Below, piece by piece: positions 16,957 through 26,700 of a stretch of DNA of 64,000 nt. Positions within the stretch are counted from its first letter, which is position 1, and every line of letters begins with the position of its first letter. The stretch spans positions 1-64,000 of the forward strand of contig JAWKQE010000018.1 of assembly GCA_041390305.1 (NCBI GenBank), read 5' to 3'. This stretch comes from JACKCR01 sp041390305. GTDB lineage: Bacteria > Eisenbacteria > RBG-16-71-46 > CAIMUX01. The notes beneath the pieces are model-generated. The model did no database searches. It was given only the letters and a program-made list of their open reading frames with translations, and was not told the DNA's origin. The position numbers and the translations under genes are program-made.

Positions 16957-19900
16957 GTGAACCGGTGGAAAAGGGGCCCTAGACGGTCCTCGAGGACGAC
17001 TCTGCACGGACCCGCCGGCCGTTCGGGAATCGTGGTGTTCCTCCTGCTCTGTGCGATTGCTGCCGCCGTCGGCGGTACTGCGATCGGACGGCCCACACCG
17101 TGGGTCGAGATCCGTGTCGGTCTCGGGCTCGCGGCCTCCCTGCTCGCCACGCTCGGGCTGTTCCTGTGGCACGACCGCGAGACACGGAAGGCCGCGCAGC
17201 AGTTCCACGAGACGAAGGACGAGTTGGCGCGGACGCGTGAACGTGTCGCTGAACTCGAACGTGGCGTGGAGCGGAAGGACGCGACGCTCACGACTCTCTT
17301 GGCCTTCATGGACGCGATTCTCTCCGCCGAGAAGTGGGAAACGGAGATTGCCGAGGCCATGACGCCTCTGGCCGAGAGGCTTCGGGCGACCCACCTCTAT
17401 CTGCTCCGGGATCCACGCACGAGCGACGATGTCGTGCCACCGGTGGTCGCGTGGGCAAGTGAGGGCTGTGCGACGGCGCACTCGGACCTTTCGAACTCAA
17501 CCGACAGCCAAGTGACGCCGGCCGCAACGAGGCCGTCAGTCGAGTCGAGTTCGTCGGCCGCAACAGTTCGTCCAACCGCCCCGTCTCCTGCGTCTCGTGT
17601 TGCTCCTGCGTCGGTGCTCGACTGCACGCGGCCGGAACTCCTCCATTGGGCGGAACGCCTGTTGGCGGGCAGGTCCGTCACGACTTCCGTGTCCACAGCG
17701 CAAGGCGGTGAACGCGAAGTTCTTCGTGCGCTCGGTATGGAGTCACTGCGGGCGGTGCCGATCCGAACCGCTGGTTCGTGGTGGGGTTATCTCGTGGTCG
17801 GGGGGGCACTCGACGCCTGGGGTGAGGCGGAGGTGGAATGTGTCTCTGTCATGGCGAAGGTGATTGGAGTCGTTGCCGGCGTTTCGGAGATCTCGGCACT
17901 ACTCGATCAGGCGCGCGTCGACACCGATGCATCGCAGGCTGCGAGCGCCGCAAAGTCTCAGTTCCTCGCGAACATGAGCCACGAGATTCGGACGCCTCTC
18001 ACGGGCGTGATGGGAATGCTCCATCTTCTCCACCGCACGGATCTGACGCCGGCCCAGGATCGCTACGTGATCGACGCACTCACGGCCGCGGATGCACTGC
18101 TCACGGTCATCGGCGATGCCCTGGACTTCTCGAAGATCGAGGCCGGTCGGTTCGAGCTGGAGGAGAGCGACTTCTCTGCACACGATCTCATCGACGGATC
18201 TGTCCGCATCTTCGCGGAGAAGGCCGAGAGCAAGGGTGTCGAGCTGGTCTACCGTGTCGATGACAACGTTCCGAACGAACTCCATGGAGACGCGAATCGG
18301 ATCCGGCAGATCCTCGTCAACCTATTGGGCAACGCCCTCAAGTTCACGGACTACGGTCGTGTCTTCGTCAACTGCTACCGGGAAGGCCCGGCCGGGTCCC
18401 AGGTCTCGCTCTGCTTCGAGGTGAGCGACACCGGCTGTGGAATCCCCTACGAGTATCAACGCTCGATCTTCGAGCCCTTTTCCCAAGCCGACAATTCGAT
18501 GACCCGGGTCTTCGGGGGGACCGGTCTCGGGCTCGCGATCTCGAGACAGCTCGCCAGTCTGATGGGCGGGAGTGTCACGGTCGAGAGCACCCCCGGCGCA
18601 GGTTCCGACTTCCGCCTCACGGTGAAGCTCGGCACTTCGCACCGCTCGGTCGTCGGCGAGAAGGTGGACGACGCGAGTCTGAAGGACGCAAGGATCCTCG
18701 TCGTGGACGACTGCGACGTGACACGGTCGGTGTTGGTCGAGTACCTCACTTCCTGGGGCGCGTCGGTCGATGAGGCCTACGATGCGATGCACGGACTCGA
18801 GATCCTGCGGGACGCGGCTGCGGCGGGAGCACCACACTCCGTGGCCCTCCTCGACTGGAGCATGCCGGGCCTCGACGGCTTGTCGCTCGCCAATCTCATT
18901 CGTGAGGATCGACTCCTGGACGGCGTTGCGCTCATCCACCTGAACGGCTTTGCCTCGATTCCCGAGGGAGAGAGCGAAGCCGAGGTCGAGCTGTTTGCGG
19001 CCTCCGTGCCCAAGCCAATCCGAAAGTCCGAACTCCGGGACTCGGTGCTCGTTGCGGTTTCCGGCGGGCGGGTGAAACGTCTGTCGACGCCGAAGAAGCC
19101 GGTGACACCGCGACGCGAGACCGCGGCCGGCGAGAAACACGTCGTCCTCGTTGCCGAGGACACGGAGATCAACCGGACTGTCATCGGGGAGATGCTGGCG
19201 GACCTCGATTGCCGCGCCATCTTCGCGCACAACGGAGAGGAAGCGATCGAGCTCGTCCGCGAGCACGACTTCGCGCTCATTCTCATGGACTGTCAAATGC
19301 CGGTGATGGACGGTTGGGAAGCGACGCGGCGGATCCGCGCATGGGAGCAGGAGACGACGGTGGGTACGGTACGCCGGCCCGTTGTTGCGCTCACCGCCCA
19401 CGCGATGAAGGGAAATCGCGAGGCCTGCCTCGATGCAGGAATGGACGACTTCATCACGAAACCGATCGACCCACAGGACCTGGCCCGCGCCGTCGAGACC
19501 TGGGCCCTGAAGTCCACTCCGGCCAAGAGCGCGGCTCACCCGTTGGGTCGGGCCGATGACCCGTCCGCGGTGGCATCGTCAGATCCTGTCGCGGTACGGG
19601 CGGGCGAACCTTCCTCGAGTGAGAGGGTTGACTCCACGTCTCCCGGTTCCTTCGCGTCCGGTACCGACACCGACGGGCGAATCGTCCCCCTGCCAACTCG
19701 CCACGCCGATGCGACGAGTTCCGACGCCGAAGCGCCGATCGACTACGAGAGTCTTCTCGCTCGGTGCATGGGTCGACCCGCGTTTGCGGATCGCCTCATT
19801 CGGAAGCTCGCAGAGTTCCTGCCCGAGTGGGTCGAGGACATAGAACGTGCCGTGGCCGACGAGGACGCGCCAGCCCTCAATGCCGCAGCGCACAAGCTGA

Positions 19901-20064
19901 AGGGCGCCTCCGCCTCCGTCTCGGCCGAGCCGATCCGTCGCCTCGCCGAGCGTCTGGAGGAGTGTGGCCGCGTGAGTGACCTGTCCGTTGCTCCTGACCT
20001 CGTTTCTGATCTTCGATCTGAACACGATCGTCTCCTATCTTCCCTGACCGGTCGTGTCGCGTAG
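16957..20064 (+). CDS. Hybrid sensor histidine kinase (GAF-HisKA-HATPase-REC-REC-Hpt)
   Basis: 1035 residues from a GTG at 16957. Two N-terminal membrane segments (about 24-44 and 53-71) with almost no periplasmic loop are followed by a coiled coil (70-110) and a GAF-like domain interrupted by a Ser/Thr/Pro-rich insert (about 175-215). HisKA has NMSHEIRTPLTGVMG (His342). The ATPase has NLLGNALKFT, DTGCGIP and GGTGLGLAIS. Receiver 1 has Asp633 (LLDWSMPGLDG) and receiver 2 has Asp778 (LMDCQMPVMDG). The Hpt domain at the end has His979 (NAAAHKLKGASASV). It is thus a complete phosphorelay protein lacking its output regulator. It is divergent from the LysRS-like operon. Its stop codon coincides with the edge of a transposable element, so its original C-terminus could have been altered. 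Confidence 0.93.
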   Translation: MNRWKRGPRRSSRTTLHGPAGRSGIVVFLLLCAIAAAVGGTAIGRPTPWVEIRVGLGLAASLLATLGLFLWHDRETRKAAQQFHETKDELARTRERVAELERGVERKDATLTTLLAFMDAILSAEKWETEIAEAMTPLAERLRATHLYLLRDPRTSDDVVPPVVAWASEGCATAHSDLSNSTDSQVTPAATRPSVESSSSAATVRPTAPSPASRVAPASVLDCTRPELLHWAERLLAGRSVTTSVSTAQGGEREVLRALGMESLRAVPIRTAGSWWGYLVVGGALDAWGEAEVECVSVMAKVIGVVAGVSEISALLDQARVDTDASQAASAAKSQFLANMSHEIRTPLTGVMGMLHLLHRTDLTPAQDRYVIDALTAADALLTVIGDALDFSKIEAGRFELEESDFSAHDLIDGSVRIFAEKAESKGVELVYRVDDNVPNELHGDANRIRQILVNLLGNALKFTDYGRVFVNCYREGPAGSQVSLCFEVSDTGCGIPYEYQRSIFEPFSQADNSMTRVFGGTGLGLAISRQLASLMGGSVTVESTPGAGSDFRLTVKLGTSHRSVVGEKVDDASLKDARILVVDDCDVTRSVLVEYLTSWGASVDEAYDAMHGLEILRDAAAAGAPHSVALLDWSMPGLDGLSLANLIREDRLLDGVALIHLNGFASIPEGESEAEVELFAASVPKPIRKSELRDSVLVAVSGGRVKRLSTPKKPVTPRRETAAGEKHVVLVAEDTEINRTVIGEMLADLDCRAIFAHNGEEAIELVREHDFALILMDCQMPVMDGWEATRRIRAWEQETTVGTVRRPVVALTAHAMKGNREACLDAGMDDFITKPIDPQDLARAVETWALKSTPAKSAAHPLGRADDPSAVASSDPVAVRAGEPSSSERVDSTSPGSFASGTDTDGRIVPLPTRHADATSSDAEAPIDYESLLARCMGRPAFADRLIRKLAEFLPEWVEDIERAVADEDAPALNAAAHKLKGASASVSAEPIRRLAERLEECGRVSDLSVAPDLVSDLRSEHDRLLSSLTGRVA

Positions 20065-20074
20065 GTTGTGGATC
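20064..20074 (+). repeat. Left terminal inverted repeat of outer element
   Basis: GGTTGTGGATC matches, in reverse complement, 22566-22576 exactly. Its first base is the last base of the hybrid-kinase stop codon. Confidence 0.7.
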
Positions 20075-20108
20075 GGAAAGTGTGCAGACAGCCACAAGTG
20101 AGGCGAGG

Positions 20109-20302
20109 TCAGAACGCCAGCCGTAGCTCGTGGATTCGCTGACGATCTCCCAACGCAGGCGTCGGCACCGACCCGACGTAGTAGCGACGCTCGAACTCTG
20201 CTAGCCCCAACCGTTCCGGGAAGAGTCGGCGCTGGAACACCTCGGGCCACTCCAGTCGCTTCGTCGCGACCCCCACTACCATCGCCGCTGTCGTTTTGAG
20301 CC
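20109..20302 (-). pseudogene. C-terminal fragment of disrupted transposase
   Basis: About 64 codons ending in a stop at 20109-20111. The fragment reads KTTAAMVVGVATKRLEW, then RRLFPERLGLAEFERRYYVG, an ending typical of zinc-ribbon IS transposases whose N-terminal part is found at 21547-22523. The IS3-family element lies exactly between the two parts. Joining the two flanks directly after removing one copy of a candidate GGC/GCC target duplication leaves the two parts in different frames. The host gene may therefore already have carried a 1-nt indel near the GGAGGAG run at 21554-21560, or the insertion was imprecise. Confidence 0.75.
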
Positions 20303-20303
20303 T

Positions 20304-20323
20304 CCCCCGCTTCCGTGGACACC
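20304..20323 (+). repeat. IS3-family left inverted repeat
   Basis: Pairs with 21524-21543, with 3 mismatches in 20 bases. GTGGACACC is shared exactly except for one base. Confidence 0.8.
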
Positions 20324-20356
20324 CCAACTGGCGCGATACTGCGCTGGGAGGAAGCC

Positions 20357-20653
20357 ATGGCGAAGCGGAAGCGACGGAAGTTTACGGATGAGTTCAAGGC
20401 CGACGCGGTCAAGCTCGTACGCGAGGGCGGCCGGAGCGTCTGGCAGGTCGCGAAGGACTTGGATCTGACGGAGACCTCTCTGCGCGAGTGGGTCCGTCGG
20501 GCGGAGATCGAGGACGGGAAGGGCCCAGCGGATGCCCTGACGCAGGCGGAGCGGGAGGAGCTGACCCGGCTCCGACGCGAGAACAAGCGGCTGCAGATGG
20601 AGCGCGAGATCCTAAAAAAAGCGGCGGCCTTCTTCGCCAAGGAGAGCGAATGA
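20357..20653 (+). CDS. IS3-family transposase OrfA
   Basis: 98 residues from the ATG at 20357 with GGGAGG 5-6 bases upstream. It is the DNA-binding helix-turn-helix protein of an IS3-type element: KFTDEFKADAVKLVREGG, VAKDLDLTETSLREWVRR, then a C-terminal leucine-zipper-like helix ELTRLRRENKRLQMEREILK used for dimerisation. The stop overlaps the orfB start in ATGA. A run of seven A residues near the end allows production of the fused OrfAB transposase. Confidence 0.95.
   Translation: MAKRKRRKFTDEFKADAVKLVREGGRSVWQVAKDLDLTETSLREWVRRAEIEDGKGPADALTQAEREELTRLRRENKRLQMEREILKKAAAFFAKESE
20614..20620 (+). promoter_or_regulatory. Programmed -1 frameshift site (A7)
   Basis: Seven consecutive A residues in the context CCT-A7-GCGG, positioned as A-AAA-AAA relative to the orfA codons. 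The orfB frame is the -1 frame and is open across this site, as in IS3-family elements that make OrfAB by ribosomal slippage. Confidence 0.85.
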
Positions 20654-21519
20654 AGTTCGCGTTCATCCAGGAGGAGAAGGCCAACTACCCGGTGCGCGTT
20701 CTCTGTAACGTTCTCGAGGTCTCGAGGAGCGGGTTCTACGCGTCGCTGAACAGGAAACCCTCTGCGCGTGCTCGGGAGAACGAGACCCTTCTCGAGGAGA
20801 TCCGAGTGGCTCACAAGAAGAGTCGAGGAACCTACGGAAGCCCGCGGATCCATCACGGCCTGAAGAAGAAGCGACCGAGCTTGGGGAAGAACCGGATCGC
20901 TCGCCTGATGCGGGAAGACGAGATCGTCGGGCGAAAGCGGAAGAAGTTCTGCCTCACGACCGACTCGAACCACGACTTTCCTGTCGCCGAGAACCTGCTC
21001 GATCGTCGGTTCGAGGCGACCGCACCGAACACGGTGTGGGTGAGCGACATCACCTACATCCGAACCGGCGAGGGCTGGCTCTACCTGGCAACGATCCTGG
21101 ATCTGTTCTCTCGTCGGATCGTCGGGTACGCGATGAGCTCGTCGATCGATCGCACTCTCGTTCTGGCCGCGCTGGACAACGCCCTCGCGAGCCGGAGTCT
21201 GCCGAACGAGCTGCTCTTCCACTCGGACCGAGGTAGCCAGTATGCGAGCGATGACTTCCAGGAGAAGCTTCGATCGTCCGGAATCACTTGCAGCATGAGT
21301 CGACGCGGGAACTGCTGGGACAACGCAGTGGCGGAGAGCTTCTTTGGTACACTGAAGGGCGAGACGGAAGAGGAGTACGAGACACGACTCGAGGCGAGGA
21401 CCTCGATCACCGACTACATCGACAACTTCTACAATCTGGAGAGAATGCACTCGTCCCTCGACTATCTCAGCCCGATCGAGTACGAACTCAAGCACCTGAT
21501 GGGTCAGATGACCTCATAA
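20650..21519 (+). CDS. IS3-family transposase OrfB (DDE integrase core)
   Basis: 289 residues if translated separately from the ATG at 20650, or fused to OrfA by -1 frameshifting. An HTH_21-like segment (KKSRGTYGSPRIHHGLKKK) precedes the RNase-H-fold integrase domain. The catalytic triad is visible: Asp in NTVWVSDITYIRTGEG, Asp in LLFHSDRGSQYAS and Glu in NAVAESFFGTLKGE, with a family-typical C-terminus YNLERMHSSLDYLSPIEYE. Length and motifs are complete, so the enzyme should be functional. Confidence 0.96.
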   Translation: MKFAFIQEEKANYPVRVLCNVLEVSRSGFYASLNRKPSARARENETLLEEIRVAHKKSRGTYGSPRIHHGLKKKRPSLGKNRIARLMREDEIVGRKRKKFCLTTDSNHDFPVAENLLDRRFEATAPNTVWVSDITYIRTGEGWLYLATILDLFSRRIVGYAMSSSIDRTLVLAALDNALASRSLPNELLFHSDRGSQYASDDFQEKLRSSGITCSMSRRGNCWDNAVAESFFGTLKGETEEEYETRLEARTSITDYIDNFYNLERMHSSLDYLSPIEYELKHLMGQMTS

Positions 21520-21523
21520 CCCC

Positions 21524-21543
21524 GGTGTCCATCAAAGCGGGGG
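21524..21543 (-). repeat. IS3-family right inverted repeat
   Basis: Reverse complement of the left repeat with 3 differences. It begins 4 bp after the orfB stop codon. Confidence 0.8.
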
Positions 21544-21546
21544 AAG

Positions 21547-22523
21547 GCCATTTCTCCTCCATTCTCCTTCCGTCGCTTCACCCAGTTTCGCCACACCCGG
21601 AACACCTGTGCCCGCGAGATCGCCGCCATTCGTCGCTTGCTGAAGGCGATCGTTTCTCGACGGTGGTTGGCGTGACTGTGACGGAAGAGCAGATCAGTCA
21701 GGTTGACTGCAAAGAGTGGGTTGTCCTTCGTCCGCGCGGCCCGTGATGAGATCGTGCAGTGGACGATCTCGGAGATTCGCCGTTGCGATCGATTCGCTTC
21801 CCGCACAACCCGCCTGATGGCACGGGGATAGGCCGGGTGCTCGTCGCTCTCCAGGAACGCCGGTCGATCCGGAGGGGTCTTCGTGATGAGGGCGGAGATC
21901 AGGGCCGCCATGCCGAGTTCCGTCGCCTTGGGGTCCGGGCGTCCGAGTTGTGCCTCGAGCTGCGCTCGCCGTCGTCGTTGTTTCGCCGTCATCCGCCCCT
22001 TCCTTCGTAGCGGGCTGTCGGTGAGTTCGTAGAGGAACCAGGACTCACGGCCGGCAGCGACGTTGATGTGGAATGGGAAGAACTGCGAGTACTCGAAGGT
22101 CTCGAAGCCATCGAAGGCGATGGGTTCGGCGATGTGCATGGTTTCCGTCTCCTGCTTGTGGAAGAGGAGGCAGTGTCTTCCGGCTCTCGCGATGAGTCGG
22201 GCGACCGTCGAGTGGGCGACACCGTGATGACGGGCGATCTGCCTGAGCCCGGCACCATTGGAGGCGATGCTGGCGATCTTGGGTAGCAGATCTCGCTTCT
22301 GGAGCCAGTAGTCGGCGCAGAACGTGCGTGTGGAGAATGTTCTCGAGCAGTGGAGACATCGGAAGCGGCGGAACATGGACTGGTCGGAATGCCGAGTGTA
22401 GATGCCGCGGAATCGCCATTCCCAGTCGGGCGTCCCCGCTATGTGGAAGGGACAAAAACGATTGGGACAGAACGGTGGTGCAAAGTCAGGGTCGATTTCG
22501 GGGGGGAGTTGGTAGTTCGTCAT
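21547..22523 (-). pseudogene. Transposase (zinc-ribbon, IS1-like) interrupted by IS3-family insertion
   Basis: About 325 codons from an ATG at 22523; the frame then runs into the IS3-family right end, adding some foreign residues. The N-terminus has a zinc ribbon (Cys pairs in PPFCPNRFCPFH and RRFRCLHCSRTFS), then a helix-turn-helix (RQIARHHGVAHSTVARLIAR) and a long catalytic region (IAFDGFETFEYSQF, FLESDEHPAYPRAIRR) with candidate acidic residues Asp and Glu. The last native residues are WVKRRKENGGEM. The C-terminal part is found on the other side of the IS at 20109-20302. The protein is therefore inactive in this copy. Confidence 0.85.
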
Positions 22524-22565
22524 ACCGATTGATGCCTGCGTTTCGTGTGCCGGATACCATTCTCA

Positions 22566-22576
22566 GATCCACAACC
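22566..22576 (-). repeat. Right terminal inverted repeat of outer element
   Basis: Exact reverse complement of 20064-20074. It lies 12 bp upstream of the ATG of the next gene, so the native promoter of that gene was probably displaced. Confidence 0.7.
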
Positions 22577-22588
22577 AGGGGGCCACAA

Positions 22589-23662
22589 ATGTCACAGCCA
22601 TGGGATCCAGACCACGGGCTCAGCCGCGAAGAGCTATCGGCGAGGCTTGCGGCCGCTCTCGCCGAGCGAACGGCGCGGTTCGGCGCCTCCCCCGAGGTGC
22701 GTTGGTTCGATGAGGGTTGGGACTGTGACGTCTTCGTCGTGACGGACAAGGTGGGGAGTCGATGGCTCTGCAAGCTGCCGAAGCGATCGAACGTCCAGCC
22801 TTGGCTACATAAGGAAGCCCACATTCTCTCCGCCTTCGAGGATGCGCAGCACCGCTTCGTTCCGCAGCTGGGTTGGACGAGCTGGGAACCGACGGGGGAG
22901 TCGAACTCTGGGGGGACTCCGGCGACTGGAGGCCTACCGTACGACTGGATGGCGATCTCGTTCGCTCCAGGGGTTCCGCTCCTGCCGCGTCTCGCTGAGG
23001 TGGATCCGGCGCGTCTTGGCCGTTCGTATGGTCATCGGGTCGGAGCCGTGCATCGAGTATCACCGGGCGGAATCGGTGAGCGTCCGAGGTCGGTCGAGTT
23101 CGACCCGTGTGATCTGGCCAGGAATGCCGACAGTGCGATCGTGGCGCTTCGGCGTCATGTTGCGGGCGATGTGGTGGATCGGGTCGAGAGAATGATCGAG
23201 CGGGTCCGTGTGCGTCCGGCGGAGGACGTCGCTCCGGTGTTCATCCATGGGGACCTCTTCCCCGAGCATGTCTTCTTCGAGCCGGATACCTGGGACGTCG
23301 TCGGACTGATCGACTGGGCCGACTCGACCTGGGGGGACCCGGCAGCAGATTTCTGTCTGCTCAGCTGGCTTCTCGGGGACGCGTTTCTCGATGCGGCTCT
23401 CGACGCATACGGTGCTTTCGGGACGAATCCGCTTACGGAGGTGCGTGCGGGGCGGGATGGAGCCGGTCGTAGTGAGGCTGAGCTGTTTGGCCGGACCGAG
23501 GTGGACCTCCGCGAACTGCGCCGGAGGGCCATCGTGCGTGGAGCGGTGATCGGGATCCACGACGTAGAGGTCGCGGAGAAGGGCGCACCGAACGTCCCTC
23601 TGCGTCAACGCGTGGAAGTGCTCGAGCGCCGGGTGCGTGAGGGCTGGCTCGAACGAGTCTGA
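22589..23662 (+). CDS. Aminoglycoside-phosphotransferase-family small-molecule kinase
   Basis: 357 residues from the ATG at 22589 (AGGGGG about 6 bases upstream, directly next to the transposon end). It has the APH/choline-kinase fold: the N-lobe Lys in SRWLCKLPKRSNVQPWLHKE, the hinge DWMAISFAPGVPL, catalytic Brenner motif VFIHGDLFPEHVFFE and DFG-like VGLIDWADSTWGDPAADF. Members phosphorylate aminoglycosides, macrolides, homoserine, choline or other small molecules; the substrate here cannot be assigned. Its resistance significance is therefore unknown. It is convergent with the fibronectin-III gene, with a shared terminator-like hairpin between them. The nearby insertion may have changed its expression. 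Confidence 0.88.
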   Translation: MSQPWDPDHGLSREELSARLAAALAERTARFGASPEVRWFDEGWDCDVFVVTDKVGSRWLCKLPKRSNVQPWLHKEAHILSAFEDAQHRFVPQLGWTSWEPTGESNSGGTPATGGLPYDWMAISFAPGVPLLPRLAEVDPARLGRSYGHRVGAVHRVSPGGIGERPRSVEFDPCDLARNADSAIVALRRHVAGDVVDRVERMIERVRVRPAEDVAPVFIHGDLFPEHVFFEPDTWDVVGLIDWADSTWGDPAADFCLLSWLLGDAFLDAALDAYGAFGTNPLTEVRAGRDGAGRSEAELFGRTEVDLRELRRRAIVRGAVIGIHDVEVAEKGAPNVPLRQRVEVLERRVREGWLERV

Positions 23663-23729
23663 ACGCGTCCGTGGTCGAAGTGCGGACGTGTCCGAAGCGC
23701 GCCTGTGGTCGAAGTGCAGCGGCAGCAGA

Positions 23730-23757
23730 AACGCGGCCCGGCGTCCCGGACCGCGTT
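23730..23757. terminator. Hairpin between convergent genes
   Basis: AACGCGGCCCGG pairs with CCGGACCGCGTT (11 of 12 positions) around a 4-nt loop. It lies between the ends of 22589-23662 (+) and 23786-29032 (-) and probably terminates both. No T-run is present. Confidence 0.6.
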
Positions 23758-23785
23758 CCATCAGTCGAGCACGTTCACCGAACGG

Positions 23786-26700
23786 CTACGGTGCTACGTA
23801 CAGCTTCTGTAGCTCGTCGATGCCGGGGCCGACGAGCCGGAGCAGGTAGAAGCCTGGCGCGACCCGCCGACCTTGCTCGTCGTGCCGATCCCAGCTCCAC
23901 TCCTGCGTCCCGCCGACCACGGGTGCGTCCTGGAGCATGCGGACGCGCCGTCCCAGGAGATCCAGGATCTCGATCCGGAGTGCGCCGTCCACGGCCGCAG
24001 GCATCGTCACGACGAACCGGGCCGACTCGTGAATCGGGTGAGGGAACGGTCCCTCTACCTTCCACTCCGACTCGAAGAGCGAGCCGGTCGAGGCGAGCGA
24101 GCTCTCCGTACCTTCGATGAGCACGGCCGTGACGGCGACGCGATGGAGGAGGTCAGGAGACACGCCTTCGATCACGTACGACGTTTCGGTCAGCGGTTCC
24201 TCCGTCAGGCGTTGCCATCCGAGATCGGGGCCCTGGCGATAGACGTGGTAGCCGGCCACGCGCGGGTCCGTCGATGCACGCCATTCCAGAGTGAGCTGCG
24301 CTCCGTTCCAGCTGGTGACCGGATCTTCCGGCGGGCTTGGCGGAGCGAGGTCCATCGGAGCCAGATACGCGCCGGCGCGGAAGGGTGACCAAACACCCTC
24401 GGCGTCGAGTGCGCGGATGGCGAATCCGCGACCGACCAGGCGATCGACGCTCTCGACGCGGAACGTCTCGTCGACTCCGGCTTCGCTCGGCGTCGGGAGT
24501 GTCACTTCGAGGACCGATGCCTGTGTCCAGTCCGTACCGGTTGCGATCGGGCGGCCTTCGAGTGTGCGCATCTCGTAGCGGACGCACGATCCTGTCGTGC
24601 CGTCCTCGCCGGGAGCGGTCCAGTGGAGGTCGATCCAATCCGGACCGGTAGCGCCAACGCGTAGGTCGTCGATCGGAGCCGGCGGAACGGGCGCGCCGCC
24701 GTCACCGGGGTCGTCCCCGCCGTCACCGGGGTCGTCGCCGCCGTCGCCGCCGTCGCCTGGGTCATCCCCGCCGTCGCCGGGGTCATCCCCGCCGTCGCCT
24801 GGGTCGTCGCCGCCGTCGCCGGGGTCGTCGCCGCCGTCGCCGGGGTCGTCGCCGCCGTCGCCGGGGTCCCCGCCGTCGCCGGGGTCGTCACCGCCCAGGG
24901 CTTCGGTCGTGCCGACGATCGGGTTGGAGATGGGGCCGAGGTTGTCGGTCGAGTCGACCGCGCGCACTGCGACTCCGTACGACGTCTCGGCCGCGAGGCC
25001 GGTGATCACGAACGTCTCCGCGATGCCGGGGGCTGCGGGGTTGGGGCCGGGGACGTGCGTCGCGGCTTCCCAGTCCTTCTCGGTCACGATCGTCTGGCCG
25101 GCCAGCCAGCCGACTTCGTAGGCGGTCACGGCAGCGACCGGCGCGGAGTCGGCGGGAGCGGTCCAGGACACCGTGAGTGTCGTCGGCGTGCGCGCGCCGA
25201 CTTCGAGATCGGTGATCCGCTTGGGCGGGAGATCGATCTCCTCGTCTTCCGTCTCGACGGCCGCGGGCTGACTGAGCTGCGACCAGAGGCCCGCATCGTC
25301 GCGGGCGCGAACGCTGACTCCGTAGAGGCTGCCTGGGTCGAGTCCTTCGATCGTCGCGGACATCGACTGGCCGGCCGCGGGAAGGTCGGTGGTCAGGTCG
25401 AAGTACGCGGCCGCGGCCCACTGATCTTCGTTCTCGATCGCCGCTCCTGCCCGCCACGAGACGCGGTAGGCACTCGCGGTGCCTTCCACTCCGTCGTCGC
25501 CAACGGAGGTCCAATCGACTTGGATCGCGTCGGTGCCGAGTGCGACGAGGAGGTCGAGTGTCACCCGTGACGGTGGATCCGTATCGTCCGGCGGTGGGGG
25601 AGATTCCGTCGTGAACTCGAGTGCGTTGCTCGGTTCGCTCCTGTTGCCTGCTTCGTCGAGTACGACCAACGTCGCGACGTAGGTGGTCGCTTCGGCGAGA
25701 TCGGAGAACGTGCGCGACTCGCTGTCACCTGGCTCGCGCGTTCCCGTCCAGGCCACGCTGTCGAGTTGCGCGGACTGCAGGTAGAGGACGTAAGACGCGG
25801 CCCGGCCGATCATGCCGTCATCACCGACGGCGGTCCACCCGAGGCGTGCATCGGTGAGAGTGGCCTCGAGGACGTCCAGGTCCTCGATGCGCGCGGGCGG
25901 GATCGTGTCCTGTTCGCCGCCACCGCCACCGCCGCCGCCGCCACCACCGCCACCTCCGCCACCACCCCCACCATCGGGATCGGTGAGGTCGAGTGTCTCG
26001 ATGGTGATCAGGTTGGAGAGCGGAGAACGACGCCCCTCCGAGTCGTACGAAACGGCGGCGACCCCGTAGAGATGTCCCGGATCCAGATCCGAGATCCAAT
26101 GCCACTGGTGGCCACCGGGCGTCATCGGGAACGGGCCGGCATAGTGGGTGGCGAGATCCCAGTCGCTATCGTTCTGGATCGGCTTGTCGATCAGGAAGCC
26201 GAGTTCGTACGAAGCGACGGTTCCGCCGGATCCATCCGCGGGTGCGGTCCACTCGAGCTTGCAGCGGAGCGAGTCGACGCTCGTCGCTTCGAGATCATCG
26301 ATGGCTGTGGGCGGATCGGGGTCTGGGTCGGGGACGTCCGGGCCGGCGAGCGTGGTGGCGTGGGCCGGAGCAGACGGTGGCGACCAGAGCGTGTCGGCGT
26401 CGACGGAACGGACGGAGAATCCGTAGAGCGTCTCCGGCGTCAGCGACTCGACCCAGAACGACTCGATCGTACCGGGCTCAGCCGGCGTCGCAGGACCCGG
26501 AATGATCTCGGCCTGGTCCCAACCTGCGGGGATCTGGAGTGAGTCTCCGGCGAGCACCGCGATCTCGTACGCGAGGACGGCGCCGTTCTCTCCGTCTTCA
26601 GGGGCGGTCCACCGGAGCTGGATGCGCGTCGAGTCGACGGCGGAGATCGTGAGGTCCTCGATCTCGAGCGGCGGTATGGGATCGTCCGGCGGCGGAGGAG

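Larger units (their letters stand above)
20303..21546 (+). mobile_element. IS3-family insertion sequence
   Basis: About 1.24 kb with imperfect terminal inverted repeats of about 20 bp: CCCCCGCTTCCGTGGACACC at the left (20304-20323) and CCCCCGCTTTGATGGACACC at the right when reverse-complemented (21524-21543). It holds overlapping orfA and orfB with a frameshift site, both intact, so it could be active. A 3-bp GCC on each side (20300-20302 and 21547-21549) is a possible target duplication. Confidence 0.9.
20064..22576. mobile_element. Transposable element (IS1-like zinc-ribbon transposase) interrupted by an IS3-family IS
   Basis: Perfect 11-bp inverted repeats GGTTGTGGATC (20064-20074) and its complement (22566-22576) bound a region holding one transposase gene on the minus strand, split by an IS3-family insertion. 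The left repeat begins at the last base of the hybrid-kinase TAG stop, and the right repeat ends 12 bp before the start of the next gene. No target-site duplication is visible around the outer repeats, so the exact ends are provisional. Confidence 0.75.

Noticed and set aside
20035..20300. Alternative minus-strand frame continuing through the IS left end
   Set aside because: It reads out of frame with the clearly conserved transposase C-terminus and has no motif.
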